Shown piece after piece: positions 1 to 9,040 of a stretch of 64,000 nucleotides of DNA (within the stretch, counting starts at the first letter, position 1; every line of letters starts with the position of its first letter). Position numbers and translations under genes: made by a program. Below the pieces are notes generated by a model that did not search any database, was not told the DNA's origin, and saw only the letters and a list, made by a program, of their open reading frames with translations. Source of the stretch: Clostridiaceae bacterium (GTDB taxonomy: Bacteria; Bacillota; Clostridia; Clostridiales; Clostridiaceae). The DNA lies in assembly GCA_902363375.1 (NCBI GenBank), contig CABIZX010000002.1:496001-560000 (forward strand), read 5' to 3'.

Positions 1-6
1 TATCTA

Positions 7-1035
7 TTAAATATTTAAATAATCCTTCATTGTATCTATAACAAAATCTATATCCTTATAGCTAATCCAATAGTGAGTAACAAATCTCATTAGACCATCT
101 TCTACATCACAAATTTTTATTCCTTTTTCTAAAAGATGATTAACTAAGCCAGTGGAATTTACAGAAGAAGGTAGTTCAAAGAATACCATATTTATGTGAA
201 GGTTATCCTCCATAACTTTAATTCCAGGTATTTCAGTTAATTTTTTAGCTAAGTATACAGCTTTTTCATGGTCTACTTTTAAGTTATCTCTCATATCCTT
301 AAGAGCAACAAGACCAGCTGCAGTTATAACACCACATTGTCTTAAGCCGCCACCCATTAATTTTCTATATTTTCTAGCTCTATCAATGAAAGCTTTGCTA
401 CCAGCTAAAATAGAGCCTACAGGAGCACAAAGACCTTTAGATAGGCAGAACATTACTGTGTCTACATTTTTAGTGATTTCCTTTACATCTACATCAAGAT
501 AAGCAGCTGCATTAAATAGTCTTGCACCATCTAAATGTATAGGTAAATTATATTTGTCTGCTACTTTTCTGATTTCAGCCATGTTTTCTAGAGAAATAAC
601 ACTTCCGTTTGAGTGAGAATTCTCAAGGCAGATAAGTGCTGTATCAGGATAATGGATATCCTCTTCTTTTCTTATAGTTGCTTCTATTTCTTTAGGTGAA
701 AGTTCACCATTATTACTTTTTAATGTTCTAAGTTGAACCCCAGCAATAACTGAAGCAGCTCCAACTTCATGACAAACTATATGACAATCGTTGCCAAGGA
801 TAACTTCATTTCCTTGTCTACAATGAGTAAGTAAGGATAATTGGTTTCCAAAGGTTCCACTAGGAACGAATAATGCAGCTTCTTTTCCTACTAATTCTGC
901 TGCATACTTTTCAAGTTTTACAGTAGTTTCATCATCTCCATAGACGTCATCTCCAACTGTAGCTTCATACATAGCTTTTCTCATAGCTTCCGTTGGTTCT
1001 GTTACAGTGTCACTTCTTAAATCGATAAATTTCAT
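7..1035 (-). CDS. ltaE: Low-specificity L-threonine aldolase
   Basis: PLP-dependent enzyme that splits L-threonine or L-allo-threonine into glycine and acetaldehyde in the cytoplasm. The 342-residue length is normal for the family. The N-terminus has the family's DLRSDTVT motif (residues 5-12), HLDGAR (168-172 region) supplies the cofactor-binding Asp, and the Lys of CLSKG (K200) is the expected Schiff-base lysine. The ATG is preceded by a GGGGGGA ribosome binding site. It reads leftwards away from the next gene and appears monocistronic here, although its downstream side lies at the window edge. Assignment is from family motifs and is firm; exact substrate preference cannot be read from sequence. 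Confidence 0.95.
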   Translation of the reverse strand: MKFIDLRSDTVTEPTEAMRKAMYEATVGDDVYGDDETTVKLEKYAAELVGKEAALFVPSGTFGNQLSLLTHCRQGNEVILGNDCHIVCHEVGAASVIAGVQLRTLKSNNGELSPKEIEATIRKEEDIHYPDTALICLENSHSNGSVISLENMAEIRKVADKYNLPIHLDGARLFNAAAYLDVDVKEITKNVDTVMFCLSKGLCAPVGSILAGSKAFIDRARKYRKLMGGGLRQCGVITAAGLVALKDMRDNLKVDHEKAVYLAKKLTEIPGIKVMEDNLHINMVFFELPSSVNSTGLVNHLLEKGIKICDVEDGLMRFVTHYWISYKDIDFVIDTMKDYLNI

Positions 1036-1224
1036 ACATATTCCCCCCTAAGTTATAATTAAATTGTACTATTGTATGAGAGAAAAGTCTAGGATATATC
1101 AAAGATGAAGTAGATATAATACGATTATAGAAATTATTTAATGGGTTTATTAGGAATGAATTATTGTGTAATTTAACGTAATAAGTTAAAGTTTAAATGT
1201 AATAAATATTTTAAGAGGTGAATT

Positions 1225-2490
1225 ATGAAAAAACAGAAGAGTTCTAAGATAACTTTAGCAATTATAATAGTAATGTTAATTGTGCTTATAATAACAAGTA
1301 TTTTATATAGAAGTAATTTCTTTGATAGCATAAACACAATTATAACTTTTACTATTCAAATTGTGTCATTAGGGATATCAGTTACGGCTCTAGTTATAGC
1401 TTTTATTACTTATACATCCATTGATTCAGTGAATGTAATATCAAGTATGGAGGGGAATGTGCTAGAAAATGAAAATTACACCATAGCATATTCAGAGTTA
1501 GTGCTTAACTATGCTAAGTGTAGAAATATTAAGGAATTAGAAGAAGGGTTATATGAAGATAGTATTGATAGAATCAAAAATAAATCCAATACCTGTATAG
1601 AGTTCGCTGATAGCATACAAAATATAATTGATTCCATTCTTTGGTTTGCATATACAGATGTGAGATCAGAGAAGTGTCAGAAAAAAGCTGAAGAACTTAT
1701 AAGGTTATTAAATGATAAATATGAAGAATTTGATCAAATAAGCAATGGAAACCAATACTTACTTCAAGAAAGCATTAAACTAATTAATTATGTTTTATAC
1801 TATCAAGGAAATAAAGATACACCACTTTATGATAGTAAGTATGACTTGATAAATATTAGAGGAAAACTTTTAAGAAATCCTATAGCTAAGATTGTATATT
1901 ACGATTATCTTGGGCTTTCTTATAATGTAAAGGCTATAGCAATAATAAGAAGTAGATGCAGTATTTCTGGACAACCATTTTTAAAGGAAAATATAAAGAG
2001 AATTTATAAAACTAACTTTCAATCAGACTTAGAAAAGATAAATATGTATTTGGATAAGGCGGAGAAAATTTTTTCACAGGCAAAAGAATTGGCTGAGGAG
2101 GAGATACTTTGGGAAGGATATATTAAGTATAATATGGCTAGAGTAGTTCTAATGAGAGCTTTAGTAAATAAGAGTGATTTCGAAGAATGGGATAAGCTTA
2201 TTTCTGAAACTATAGTAGCTAGACAAAGAATTGTTATGGTATTTGAAGACTTAGTTGATGAACCTTTAGAATCTTATCTAATTCAACAATTTGAGCAAGA
2301 ATTATATTTATCAGAAATTGTAAAAAAGAATTATCAGTTAGCTTTAAGTGATGTAATATTAGGAAAAAAAGAAGTAGAGAATGTTAATGAGTTAACTAAA
2401 GATATTCTAGAAGACATAGAATGTAATTATGATAAGTATAGTAAATTTCCACTTATAATGGACTATGTTGACCATTTAAAAAATTCATAA
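1225..2490 (+). CDS. Membrane-anchored protein of unknown function
   Basis: I do not recognise this 421-residue protein. It begins with a lysine-rich tail and a hydrophobic segment at about residues 9-27, then a second at about 37-62, so both membrane spans lie at the N-terminus. The remaining ~350 residues are soluble, strongly helical and rich in Lys/Glu, with spacing that could be TPR-like solenoid helices but no repeat I can define. An RBS GAGGTG sits 6 bases before the ATG. It stands alone between ltaE (divergent) and rnz (same strand, 147-bp gap with no clear terminator). A receptor, scaffold or stress-response role would be guesswork. Confidence 0.75.
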   Translation: MKKQKSSKITLAIIIVMLIVLIITSILYRSNFFDSINTIITFTIQIVSLGISVTALVIAFITYTSIDSVNVISSMEGNVLENENYTIAYSELVLNYAKCRNIKELEEGLYEDSIDRIKNKSNTCIEFADSIQNIIDSILWFAYTDVRSEKCQKKAEELIRLLNDKYEEFDQISNGNQYLLQESIKLINYVLYYQGNKDTPLYDSKYDLINIRGKLLRNPIAKIVYYDYLGLSYNVKAIAIIRSRCSISGQPFLKENIKRIYKTNFQSDLEKINMYLDKAEKIFSQAKELAEEEILWEGYIKYNMARVVLMRALVNKSDFEEWDKLISETIVARQRIVMVFEDLVDEPLESYLIQQFEQELYLSEIVKKNYQLALSDVILGKKEVENVNELTKDILEDIECNYDKYSKFPLIMDYVDHLKNS

Positions 2491-2637
2491 TATCAAATAT
2501 ACCTTAAATCATAAAATTAAAAAGTTTTTTATATGTTCTTAATAAATTATGAAATAAAGAGGAATATTAAAATATAAAATTTGAAATTTGAAATAAAATA
2601 TTAGATTCTGACTTATAAACTATAAGGGAGAAAAATT

Positions 2638-3600
2638 ATGATAGATGTATGTTTATTAGGCTGTGGCGGTTCTATGCCAATGCCAGAGAGAAGCCTTTCA
2701 GCTACTTTAATCAGTTATAAGGGAAGAAAGATACTCATAGATTGTGGGGAAGGTACCCAAGTATCTATGAAAATGGTAGGTTGGGGCTTTAAGTCCATTG
2801 ATATTATATGCATAACTCACACCCATGGAGATCATATTATAGGACTTCCAGGACTTCTTTCAACTATAGGTAACAGTGGAAGAACAGATCCACTAACTAT
2901 AATTGGACCAGAAGGAATTACTAGGGTTGTAAATGGTCTAAGGGTTGTGGCAGAGTATTTGCCTTATGAGGTAAATATAATAGAAGCTCCTTCAAATTTA
3001 GAACTCAACCTTTCAAAGAATGGAATAAATATTATAGAAGGAAGTGAACCTTCAAAGCTTCATAGCAGTGAAATAATACTGAAAACTCTAGATGTAGATC
3101 ACTCATCACCATGCAAAGGGTATAGTTTTTATTTTAAAAGAGAGAGAAAGTTTAATGTAGAAAAGGCCATGGAAAATAATATTCCTAAAATCTTATGGAG
3201 CAAGCTTCAAAAGCAAGAAGAAGTGTTTTTTGAAGGCAGAACCTATACTGGAGATATGGTGTTAGGAGATGAGAGAAGAGGGGTTAAGGTCAGTTTAATA
3301 ACAGATAGTAGACCAATGGATTCTATGGCAGAATTCATTGAAGAAAGTGATTTGTTCATCTGTGAAGGTACCTATGGCAAGGATGAAGATATAGATAAGG
3401 CCATTAAAAATAAGCATATGATCTTTAGAGAGTCTGCTACCTTAGCAAAGGAAGGTAGAGTTAAGGAGCTTATATTAACTCACTTTAGCCCAGTTATGAT
3501 GGAGCCAAAGGAATTTATAAATAACGCTAAGGAAGTTTTTGAAAACAGTATTATAGGTGAAGATAGAATGATAAAAACTTTAAAATTTGAAGAGCAATAA
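2638..3600 (+). CDS. rnz: Ribonuclease Z family metallo-beta-lactamase-fold protein
   Basis: Metal-dependent endonuclease family that trims the 3' end of tRNA precursors. The 320-residue sequence shows the zinc motif HTHGDH at residues 61-66, a DXR-type aspartate motif (ITDSRP), and the late LTHFSPVM histidine motif that corresponds to LTHxSxRY in characterised RNase Z. GCGGSMP near the N-terminus is the usual first-strand signature. Start ATG has RBS GGGAG. Its neighbours give no extra clue. The length is slightly above the usual ~305-310 residues, and the HTHGDH/HFSPVM variants differ from the most common HLHGDH/HISARY, so a paralogue with another nucleic-acid or small-molecule substrate is possible. 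Confidence 0.85.
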   Translation: MIDVCLLGCGGSMPMPERSLSATLISYKGRKILIDCGEGTQVSMKMVGWGFKSIDIICITHTHGDHIIGLPGLLSTIGNSGRTDPLTIIGPEGITRVVNGLRVVAEYLPYEVNIIEAPSNLELNLSKNGINIIEGSEPSKLHSSEIILKTLDVDHSSPCKGYSFYFKRERKFNVEKAMENNIPKILWSKLQKQEEVFFEGRTYTGDMVLGDERRGVKVSLITDSRPMDSMAEFIEESDLFICEGTYGKDEDIDKAIKNKHMIFRESATLAKEGRVKELILTHFSPVMMEPKEFINNAKEVFENSIIGEDRMIKTLKFEEQ

Positions 3601-3718
3601 TAGATATAATAGTATTAGAGTTAAATCATAGTATAAACTATTCTGATTAAAGATTAGCCTTTGTTCTAAGATAGTACTGAAAACATAGTCGTTTTAAGAA
3701 AATAACGAACCGACTTAA

Positions 3719-3749
3719 CTTCGCATGATGAGTATATATGAAGTTAAAT
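3719..3749 (-). terminator. Weak inverted repeat after the GNAT pseudogene
   Basis: TTAACTTC and GAAGTTAA arms (8 bp) with a 17-base loop lie just past the 3' end of the minus-strand acetyltransferase remnant. The uridine tail is poor, so terminator function is uncertain. Confidence 0.3.
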
Positions 3750-4316
3750 TTATCTTGCTGGATTCGTTAGCCATTCTTCTTTTGTAATGATAAGCTTGCA
3801 GCCTTCAAGTTGTGAAATTTTGCCGTTCAGGTCAGGTCTGAATTTATCTGACATTCTTGTTTCCGTAACTTTCATACCGAGCTTTAAAAGAGGCTGAAGC
3901 TTATCCTTATCATTCAATGCCCAGCCAGCTTGTATTCTATCGGCGCCTAGTTGGATGAACCCATAGTTATAAAGCGCCTTAAGAGCATCATAGTCATAAT
4001 CATTACCAAAATGTTCGGAATTTATGATGTGTCCGATATCCAAAGTACGCTTATCGTCCATAAAGTTAAAATTGATAAAGCAAACTACCTTATGCAAATC
4101 CTTTACTTCAATAGCCCAAAACAGATGCTCTTTCGAGAAATACTCGACGGCGCCTTTGATTCCTGCTTCATTTGTAGGCCAAGCATGGTCGCAATAAGCA
4201 AACGGTGATTGTTCATTAGATATAGCGATTTCGAGCAAGTCTTTCCAATCATCTGGTATAAACTTTCTAATAATAAGACGTTCAGTTTAGATGTGCAATA
4301 TTCTGTTTTCTCCCAT
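3750..4316 (-). pseudogene. GNAT acetyltransferase gene with an in-frame TAA at codon 10
   Basis: Read from the ATG at 4316, which has a GGAGGG RBS 9 bases upstream, the frame runs nine codons (ending ILHI), meets TAA at 4289-4287, then continues without interruption as TERLIIRKFIPDDW and the rest of a RimJ/RimL-type GNAT domain. TERLIIR is the standard beginning of this family, and 188 codons is the usual size, so the simplest reading is one nonsense change of a sense codon such as CAA, AAA or GAA. A residual product could start at the TTG at 4238 but would lack the first strand. Base composition is visibly GC-richer than its surroundings. It abuts a truncated SGNH hydrolase gene in the same frame. 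Alternative: the true start was lost at a recombination joint. Confidence 0.7.
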
Positions 4317-4553
4317 TTTTGATCTCCCTCCACACCCTTTATTCTCAACAGTACATGGATTATAATTCTCCTTCAAGTATATCTCCAATAATCCCCACCA
4401 ACTGTTTGGAGCTATTCTTCTAAAGAATTTTCTTCCACTGTCCTCAAATATCAATTCTTCAGTCTTATAGCTCATGGAGCTACCTGAACCAGCTGCAATA
4501 CTATCTCCTATGATCTTAATTTTTATGCCTTTTGAGAATATATCTTTATACAT
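4287..4553 (-). pseudogene. SGNH/GDSL hydrolase N-terminal fragment
   Basis: The ATG at 4553 follows AGAGGTGAA. The frame shows block I of SGNH esterases, GDSIAAGSGSS, and the later VENKGCGG segment, which corresponds to the block II glycine region. It then stops after fewer than 90 codons, whereas the family needs roughly 200 residues with GxND and DxxH blocks further on. The last ten or so codons read straight into the start of the adjacent acetyltransferase pseudogene, so the 3' part of this hydrolase gene has been lost or replaced at a joint around 4316-4345. A catalytically active product is not expected because the Asp/His of the triad are absent. Confidence 0.7.
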
Positions 4554-4717
4554 CATTTCACCTCTATAATTATCTTTGTACTGGATCTTCACCTAGTTTA
4601 ATACCTTAAATCATAATTTGTTGATATGGCGAAGTAATTAATAAAAATGTCTTTGAAAATTGAACAACATGACATTTACAAAATGTGTTATAATTACATC
4701 ATAATAGTAATATAAGA

Positions 4718-4782
4718 CGAGTAGTTTAAATTTTAAACTACTCGATAAATAGGAATTTGTCGGGTAGTACAAGTTGTAATAT
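4718..4782 (+). promoter_or_regulatory. Perfect palindrome with overlapping alternative hairpin in a gene leader
   Basis: Arms CGAGTAGTTTAAA (4718-4730) and TTTAAACTACTCG (4732-4744) form a 13-bp perfect inverted repeat. The right arm can instead pair with TCGGGTAGT (about 4759-4767) by ACTACTCGA:TCGGGTAGT with one G-U pair, so two mutually exclusive hairpins are possible. A TATAAT-like hexamer lies at 4689-4694 without a convincing -35. It sits in the leader of the acetyltransferase gene starting at 4819. It could be a protein operator or an RNA switch. Confidence 0.4.
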
Positions 4783-4818
4783 CTATATAAGAATTAATGC
4801 TGTTTTGGAGGTATAATA

Positions 4819-5556
4819 ATGGAAAAATTATTTATACATAGTACAATTAAGGAATATTTGGCACAAGCGTTTTTTTGCACTACAGAAGTGCTAGAAGAAA
4901 GTAACACTACCTTTACTGTAAATACTTTAAGTAACAGGCCTTATATTAAAATTATGGCATTTAATGAATGTGTAATTGTAAATACATCTCAACCTATATA
5001 CTTAAAGGTTAGATCAGAATTAAAAGGTAAAAGCAGGGATGAGATATTTGAATTCCCATTTATATATGGACAAACAATACATTACATACCAGATATTGAA
5101 AGAATAAAAAGATTACAGCTTAGGGATGAATATTCATATGAACTATTGAAGGGGAAGGATATTGAAGAATTAAGAGGTATTAAAGGGTTTGATAATTCTT
5201 TAGCCTTTGATTGTAACGGTAAAGTATCAACTAAAATAGTATTTTTAGCTAAAAAAGATAATGAGATTATTGGGTTAGCAGGTGCATCAGCGGAAACAGA
5301 AAAGTTATGGGAAGTAGGAATAGATGTGAAACCTGAGTACCGAAAAGGTGGTCTCGGAACAGAATTAGTATCTAATTTAACAGTAGATATTATTGAACAG
5401 GGGATTATTCCTTTTTATTCTGCATCAGTGACTAATATAGGTTCTCAGATGGTTGCTAATCGTAGTGGATATATACCATATTGGATTGATACATATGGTA
5501 ACATACTTGATGGTAGCTCTCCTTATAATATTTTTGTTAAGAATTTAGAATTATAA
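4819..5556 (+). CDS. GNAT family N-acetyltransferase with N-terminal extension
   Basis: The C-terminal half (about residues 135-245) is a GNAT domain: a hydrophobic strand IGLAGAS, then VKPEYRKGGLGTELVSNL, whose RKGGLGT is the acetyl-CoA pyrophosphate loop (R/QxxGxG/A), followed by the typical SVTNIGSQMVANRSGY ending. The N-terminal ~130 residues have no motif I recognise. A GGAGGTAT RBS precedes the ATG. It is followed by a strong terminator and preceded by an unusual palindromic leader, so it is its own transcription unit. The acetyl acceptor is unknown. Confidence 0.8.
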   Translation: MEKLFIHSTIKEYLAQAFFCTTEVLEESNTTFTVNTLSNRPYIKIMAFNECVIVNTSQPIYLKVRSELKGKSRDEIFEFPFIYGQTIHYIPDIERIKRLQLRDEYSYELLKGKDIEELRGIKGFDNSLAFDCNGKVSTKIVFLAKKDNEIIGLAGASAETEKLWEVGIDVKPEYRKGGLGTELVSNLTVDIIEQGIIPFYSASVTNIGSQMVANRSGYIPYWIDTYGNILDGSSPYNIFVKNLEL

Positions 5557-5651
5557 AATAGTTTAATATAACACAAAAACTGAAATAAATTCCAATTTGT
5601 AGAGTAGATTTGGTAAACAATATTAACTTATTATAAAAATAAAATATAAAG

Positions 5652-5690
5652 TGATACCGTATTATTCAAATGAATATGCGGTATTTTTGT
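5652..5690 (+). terminator. Intrinsic terminator after the GNAT gene
   Basis: Stem ATACCGTATTATTCA / TGAATATGCGGTAT (5654-5684) with a two-base loop, followed by TTTTTG. Confidence 0.75.
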
Positions 5691-5732
5691 TTCGCAATTC
5701 AAATAGATTGTGAACTAATTAAACTTCTATAT

Positions 5733-6650
5733 TTATTTTGCAGCCTCACTAATCCAGTTAACTATATAATTAAATCTTTCTGAGGTAAGTGGATGACCAC
5801 CTTCATATTCTTTAATACTAATTTGTTGTCCTGCATTATATTTTTTATATTCCTTTTCTGCCTTTTTATAGATATCCATTGCATCTTTCGAGTATTTATC
5901 TTCTGTTGCCGATACAATTAGAAATTTAGTTGGGCAAATCTCACATACTACATCGTCAATATCATAATATTTCATGAAATTTGGTATAACACTTGCCATT
6001 TCAATACCAACATTATTCTTAATTCTGTTTTTAAATGTTACCGCACTACCGCTAGCACAAGCATAATGTATTCTTTTATCAAATGCAGTAAGATAAATGG
6101 TTGTATTACCTCCATATGAATGTCCTAAACAACCTATTTTATTATAATCAACGCAATCCAATCCATTTAACACACTGATTGCTCCCATTGCATCTTCAAT
6201 TACTGTTTTTGCCAGAGTCTGACCTGTGAGTATTCCGTAGCACATTGTAAGAAAATGCTGCTAGTCATCATCTTCATCATTTTTATTGATTCCTGAGGCA
6301 TTAACTCTTCTATCCTCAAAACACAATGAATCTGGTGCGATGACAACAAATCCTCTCTCTGCAAGTGCAGAACCAAATGCTTGAAGAGGATTTCCCGCAA
6401 GATCGCAAACTTCACTCTTGCCAAGATTTCTTTCTCTGTTATGTTGATGATTTATTAAAACTGCTGGGTGCTTTCCTTCTCCATCTGGCAAAAGCAAAAA
6501 GGCAATATTTCTACGTCCATGAATGAAATATTGAATAAGTTCCCTTCTATATCCATCACATTGGAATACTTCTAAAACCTCATAATCTATTCTGTTATTC
6601 ACAGGATTCAAGTCAATAAGTTTTATCATATCTTTACTGTTTATGCTCAT
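5733..6650 (-). pseudogene. Alpha/beta hydrolase (dienelactone-hydrolase-like) split by one TAG
   Basis: Starting at the ATG at 6650 (RBS AAGGAG, 6-base spacing), one frame runs to 5733 and is broken only by TAG at 6263-6261. Immediately after the stop the frame resumes as QHFLTMCYGILTGQTL, so no bases are gained or lost. In this family a tryptophan is usual just before that helix, and TAG differs from TGG by one base. The downstream part still holds an intact catalytic triad: nucleophile in GHSYGG, Asp in ATEDKY, His in GGHPLT. Reading past the stop would give 305 residues, a normal family length. It is therefore a recent nonsense pseudogene, unless the codon is suppressed or it is a sequencing error. 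An internal start at 6245 would give a lid-less 170-residue piece. Confidence 0.75.
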
Positions 6651-7059
6651 ACTATCTCCTTCTAATAAATACAAATTTATATTTTTGCCATATATAGATT
6701 TTATTTGATTGGAAATTATTTATAAATATAAAATAAATTACAATTAATTTATGTTCCCATTATACCATTTATTTCAATATAATATATATGTTTATAGAAA
6801 TATTAGTTTTATAAAGTCTACTATTCTTACATAAACATTTGACATATTCCATTGAGCCATAAAATCTTTACTTTTAACGTTTCTTTATTACTTTCAAATA
6901 GCTCAAGTCATTTAAACTAATATATATTAATATCTATTGGTTAATTATTCATAATATGGTATTATATTTACAATTAACTATTTAAAAAGGTAATTAGCTA
7001 TATTTATTGCTTTAATCTAAATATAGATTAAACTTAATATCAATTTATGGAGGTTTAAT
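6651..7059. other. AT-rich intergenic region between divergent genes
   Basis: About 400 bp with very low GC. I see a sigma-A promoter for the rightward gene (listed separately) and no RNA gene, coding fragment or repeat. The leftward promoter of the broken hydrolase should lie near 6680-6780 but I cannot pick convincing hexamers. Confidence 0.5.
6937..6965 (+). promoter_or_regulatory. Sigma-A-type promoter for the LRR membrane protein gene
   Basis: TTGGTT (6937-6942), 17-bp spacer, TATTAT (6960-6965), about 90 bp ahead of the start codon. Confidence 0.45.
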
Positions 7060-8169
7060 ATGGATAATACTATTAATGATCCAAAGGCTAATACTAAAGA
7101 GAAGGTAAGAAATTATAAAAAAAATTATTTAACATCTATAATAATACTAGCAGTATTAATGGGTTTTCAATTATTTGCTCCAAATTTATATGATATGGGT
7201 GAATATTTTCCAATATTTTGGATTATATTTGTTGCATCTGGTATTACTTTCCATAGGGAAAATTGGAAGGAGATTATTCCATGGATTCTTCCTGTTTTGA
7301 ATTATTTATTATTTAAATTATTCCATATTTATATCCCCAATTATATTATACTTTTTATAATCATGGCTATTTTAACTATTTTTTATGCTATTAAAGAAAA
7401 TTCTAATAAAAGAAATATTAAAATTGCAGTTGTCTTTATTTTGTGTATAATGTCATTTTATGTAAACTACTACCTTTATTCGAATAGAATTATAAAGGAT
7501 GGAAATCTGGAGGCAGAGATAAAACGATACAGAGAAATGGCTAGACCTGCTTTTTTATCTTTAAAACAAGAGGAGTTAAATAATATAGAGAGAATTGGTA
7601 TTGGAGGTGTAAATAGAGTAAGGGATTTAAGAGGCATAGAAGAAATGCATGGCCTAAAAGAGTTAAGTATATATGATGATGGTTTTATTATGGATTACAA
7701 TCCTCTTTTAAAGTGTAAAAACTTAAAAATATTAAATATTTATGATGGTTATTTAAATAAATTAGGTGAAATTGAAACCTTTGAAAATATAGACGATTTA
7801 TATATTAGTAATATAAGAAAGGGTTCTTTGGATATTATGCCATACTTTCCAGATGTAAAAACTCTTTCTATTCATACTAATAAGCCAATTAGTCTTATGG
7901 GGTTAAAAAATTTTCCTAAAGTTGAAAAGTTGTCACTAGATATTAGGGATAATAAAAATTTTGATGAGATAGCAAGTTTAACTAATTTAAAAGAACTTAC
8001 CTTATATGATAGGGTAATTAAAAACTATGATAAATTGCTTGAAATACCTACATTAAAAAAGCTAAATATATATTCTCCTATTAATGTAAATGAAGAGCTT
8101 GTAAAGGCAGCTAGAGCTAAGGGAATAGAAGTTAATATAATGGAAGAACCATATGTAGTATATGAATAA
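7060..8169 (+). CDS. Membrane protein with cytoplasmic or external leucine-rich repeats
   Basis: The first ~30 residues are charged, then about four hydrophobic segments lie between residues 27 and 145, ending near FYVNYYLYSNR. From about residue 175 to 360 the sequence has leucine-rich-repeat periodicity (for example LKELSIYDDG, LKILNIYDG, VKTLSIHTN, VEKLSLDIRD, LKELTLYDR, LKKLNIYS), about six to seven units of 22-26 residues. LRR domains bind proteins, so a membrane-tethered binding or sensing role is plausible but unproven. Start ATG follows GGAGGTT. It is flanked by its own promoter and terminator. No homologue with a named function is recognised. Confidence 0.75.
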   Translation: MDNTINDPKANTKEKVRNYKKNYLTSIIILAVLMGFQLFAPNLYDMGEYFPIFWIIFVASGITFHRENWKEIIPWILPVLNYLLFKLFHIYIPNYIILFIIMAILTIFYAIKENSNKRNIKIAVVFILCIMSFYVNYYLYSNRIIKDGNLEAEIKRYREMARPAFLSLKQEELNNIERIGIGGVNRVRDLRGIEEMHGLKELSIYDDGFIMDYNPLLKCKNLKILNIYDGYLNKLGEIETFENIDDLYISNIRKGSLDIMPYFPDVKTLSIHTNKPISLMGLKNFPKVEKLSLDIRDNKNFDEIASLTNLKELTLYDRVIKNYDKLLEIPTLKKLNIYSPINVNEELVKAARAKGIEVNIMEEPYVVYE

Positions 8170-8216
8170 TTTTTATAAATTAAAGATAAAGATATAAATA
8201 AAGATATTTTAAATTA

Positions 8217-8277
8217 AATGTATAAATCTAATTAGTAGTAAAATGTTCTATAATTAGATTTATACATTATTTTTATT
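8217..8277 (+). terminator. Strong terminator after the LRR gene
   Basis: AATGTATAAATCTAATTA (8217-8234) pairs with TAATTAGATTTATACATT (8251-8268), followed by ATTTTTATTT. Confidence 0.8.
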
Positions 8278-8291
8278 TCTAAATTACAATA

Positions 8292-8717
8292 CTACATTCT
8301 TTTTGCATAATAGTTGGAGAAAATAATTAGTAATATGAATTCAATAATCAGTATAGACGCAAGAAGTAGAATTATTATTTTATCTACACCTAAAAAACTT
8401 AATATTAATATAAGTATCATAAGCAAATAATTTATTATCTTAGCTACCATACAGCTACTTTTTTCCTTTATTCTTATATTTCTTTCATCATTTACTTCTA
8501 TAGCTTTATTGCGTTTAATTTCCTCATCTTCTATTTTAGAAACTATAAAAGAACGTATTAGGTTTCCGATTCCTAGTACTAATAGAGCAGAACCAAAGCC
8601 AATACATAATCCAGAAAGCATTTTTGTACTAGTTGAGGTGAAAACAAAAATAGCTAGTAAGATAAGTAGAATTCCTAAAGTTGATTGAAGTATATAAATA
8701 AGTCTTTTATTTTTCAT
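8292..8717 (-). CDS. Small four-helix membrane protein paired with an XRE regulator
   Basis: 141 residues from the ATG at 8717, chosen because GAGGAGTGATAAA precedes it; a longer open frame upstream overlaps the regulator and lacks an RBS. Two hydrophobic segments (about 6-30 and 34-55) are separated from two more (about 90-112, 114-136) by a charged loop containing EVNDERNIRIKEKSS, a pattern seen in DUF2178-type membrane proteins that accompany small XRE regulators. It starts 4 bases after the stop of the XRE gene and is surely co-transcribed and translationally coupled. Likely the partner or target of the regulator; its biochemical role is unknown. Confidence 0.75.
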   Translation of the reverse strand: MKNKRLIYILQSTLGILLILLAIFVFTSTSTKMLSGLCIGFGSALLVLGIGNLIRSFIVSKIEDEEIKRNKAIEVNDERNIRIKEKSSCMVAKIINYLLMILILILSFLGVDKIIILLLASILIIEFILLIIFSNYYAKRM

Positions 8718-8721
8718 TTTA

Positions 8722-8916
8722 TCACTCCTCATAAATAAAAATATCTTCAATAGACATATTAAAATATTTAGCAATTTTAAATGCTAATAGAATAGATGGA
8801 TTATATCTTCCGTTTTCAAGGGAGCCTATAGTTTGCCTGGACACCTGTAAAGCAACAGCTAAGTCTTCTTGTTTTATACCATGTTTTTTTCTTATCTCTT
8901 CTAGTCTATTTTTCAA
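8722..8916 (-). CDS. XRE/Cro-family transcriptional regulator
   Basis: A 64-residue protein that is little more than a helix-turn-helix: EDLAVALQVSRQTIGSLENGRYNPS spans helices 2-3 of the Cro/C1 fold, and the C-terminus IEDIFIYEE matches the usual ending of the YozG-like short regulators found with membrane proteins in Firmicutes. Its own promoter (8964-8992) is framed by two copies of an 11-bp inverted repeat, which suggests autoregulation. RBS AGGAGTG is about 8 bases from the ATG. It forms an operon with the downstream four-helix membrane protein. Confidence 0.9.
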   Translation of the reverse strand: MKNRLEEIRKKHGIKQEDLAVALQVSRQTIGSLENGRYNPSILLAFKIAKYFNMSIEDIFIYEE

Positions 8917-8936
8917 AGTTTCACTCCTTTCATAGA

Positions 8937-9008
8937 TTTATGGAAAGTATACTTTACATAACTAGCATAACAATTAAGTTGTGAAATGTCAAGCAAGCTT
9001 TCCATAAA
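8937..9008 (-). promoter_or_regulatory. XRE operon promoter framed by an 11-bp inverted repeat
   Basis: On the minus strand TTGACA (8992-8987), a 17-bp spacer and TATGCT (8969-8964) make a near-consensus sigma-A promoter. TTTATGGAAAG at 8937-8947 and its inverse CTTTCCATAAA at 8998-9008 flank it on both sides, 50 bp apart, suggesting two regulator half-sites with DNA looping or two independent binding sites. Confidence 0.65.
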
Positions 9009-9040
9009 ATAAAGATCGCTTTTCACAAAATAGTTATTGA

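Noticed and set aside
4718-4744. Palindrome as an insertion-sequence end
   Set aside because: No second copy or transposase nearby; regulatory leader is simpler.
8937-9008. The two 11-mers as transposon terminal repeats
   Set aside because: They are only 50 bp apart and frame a near-consensus promoter.
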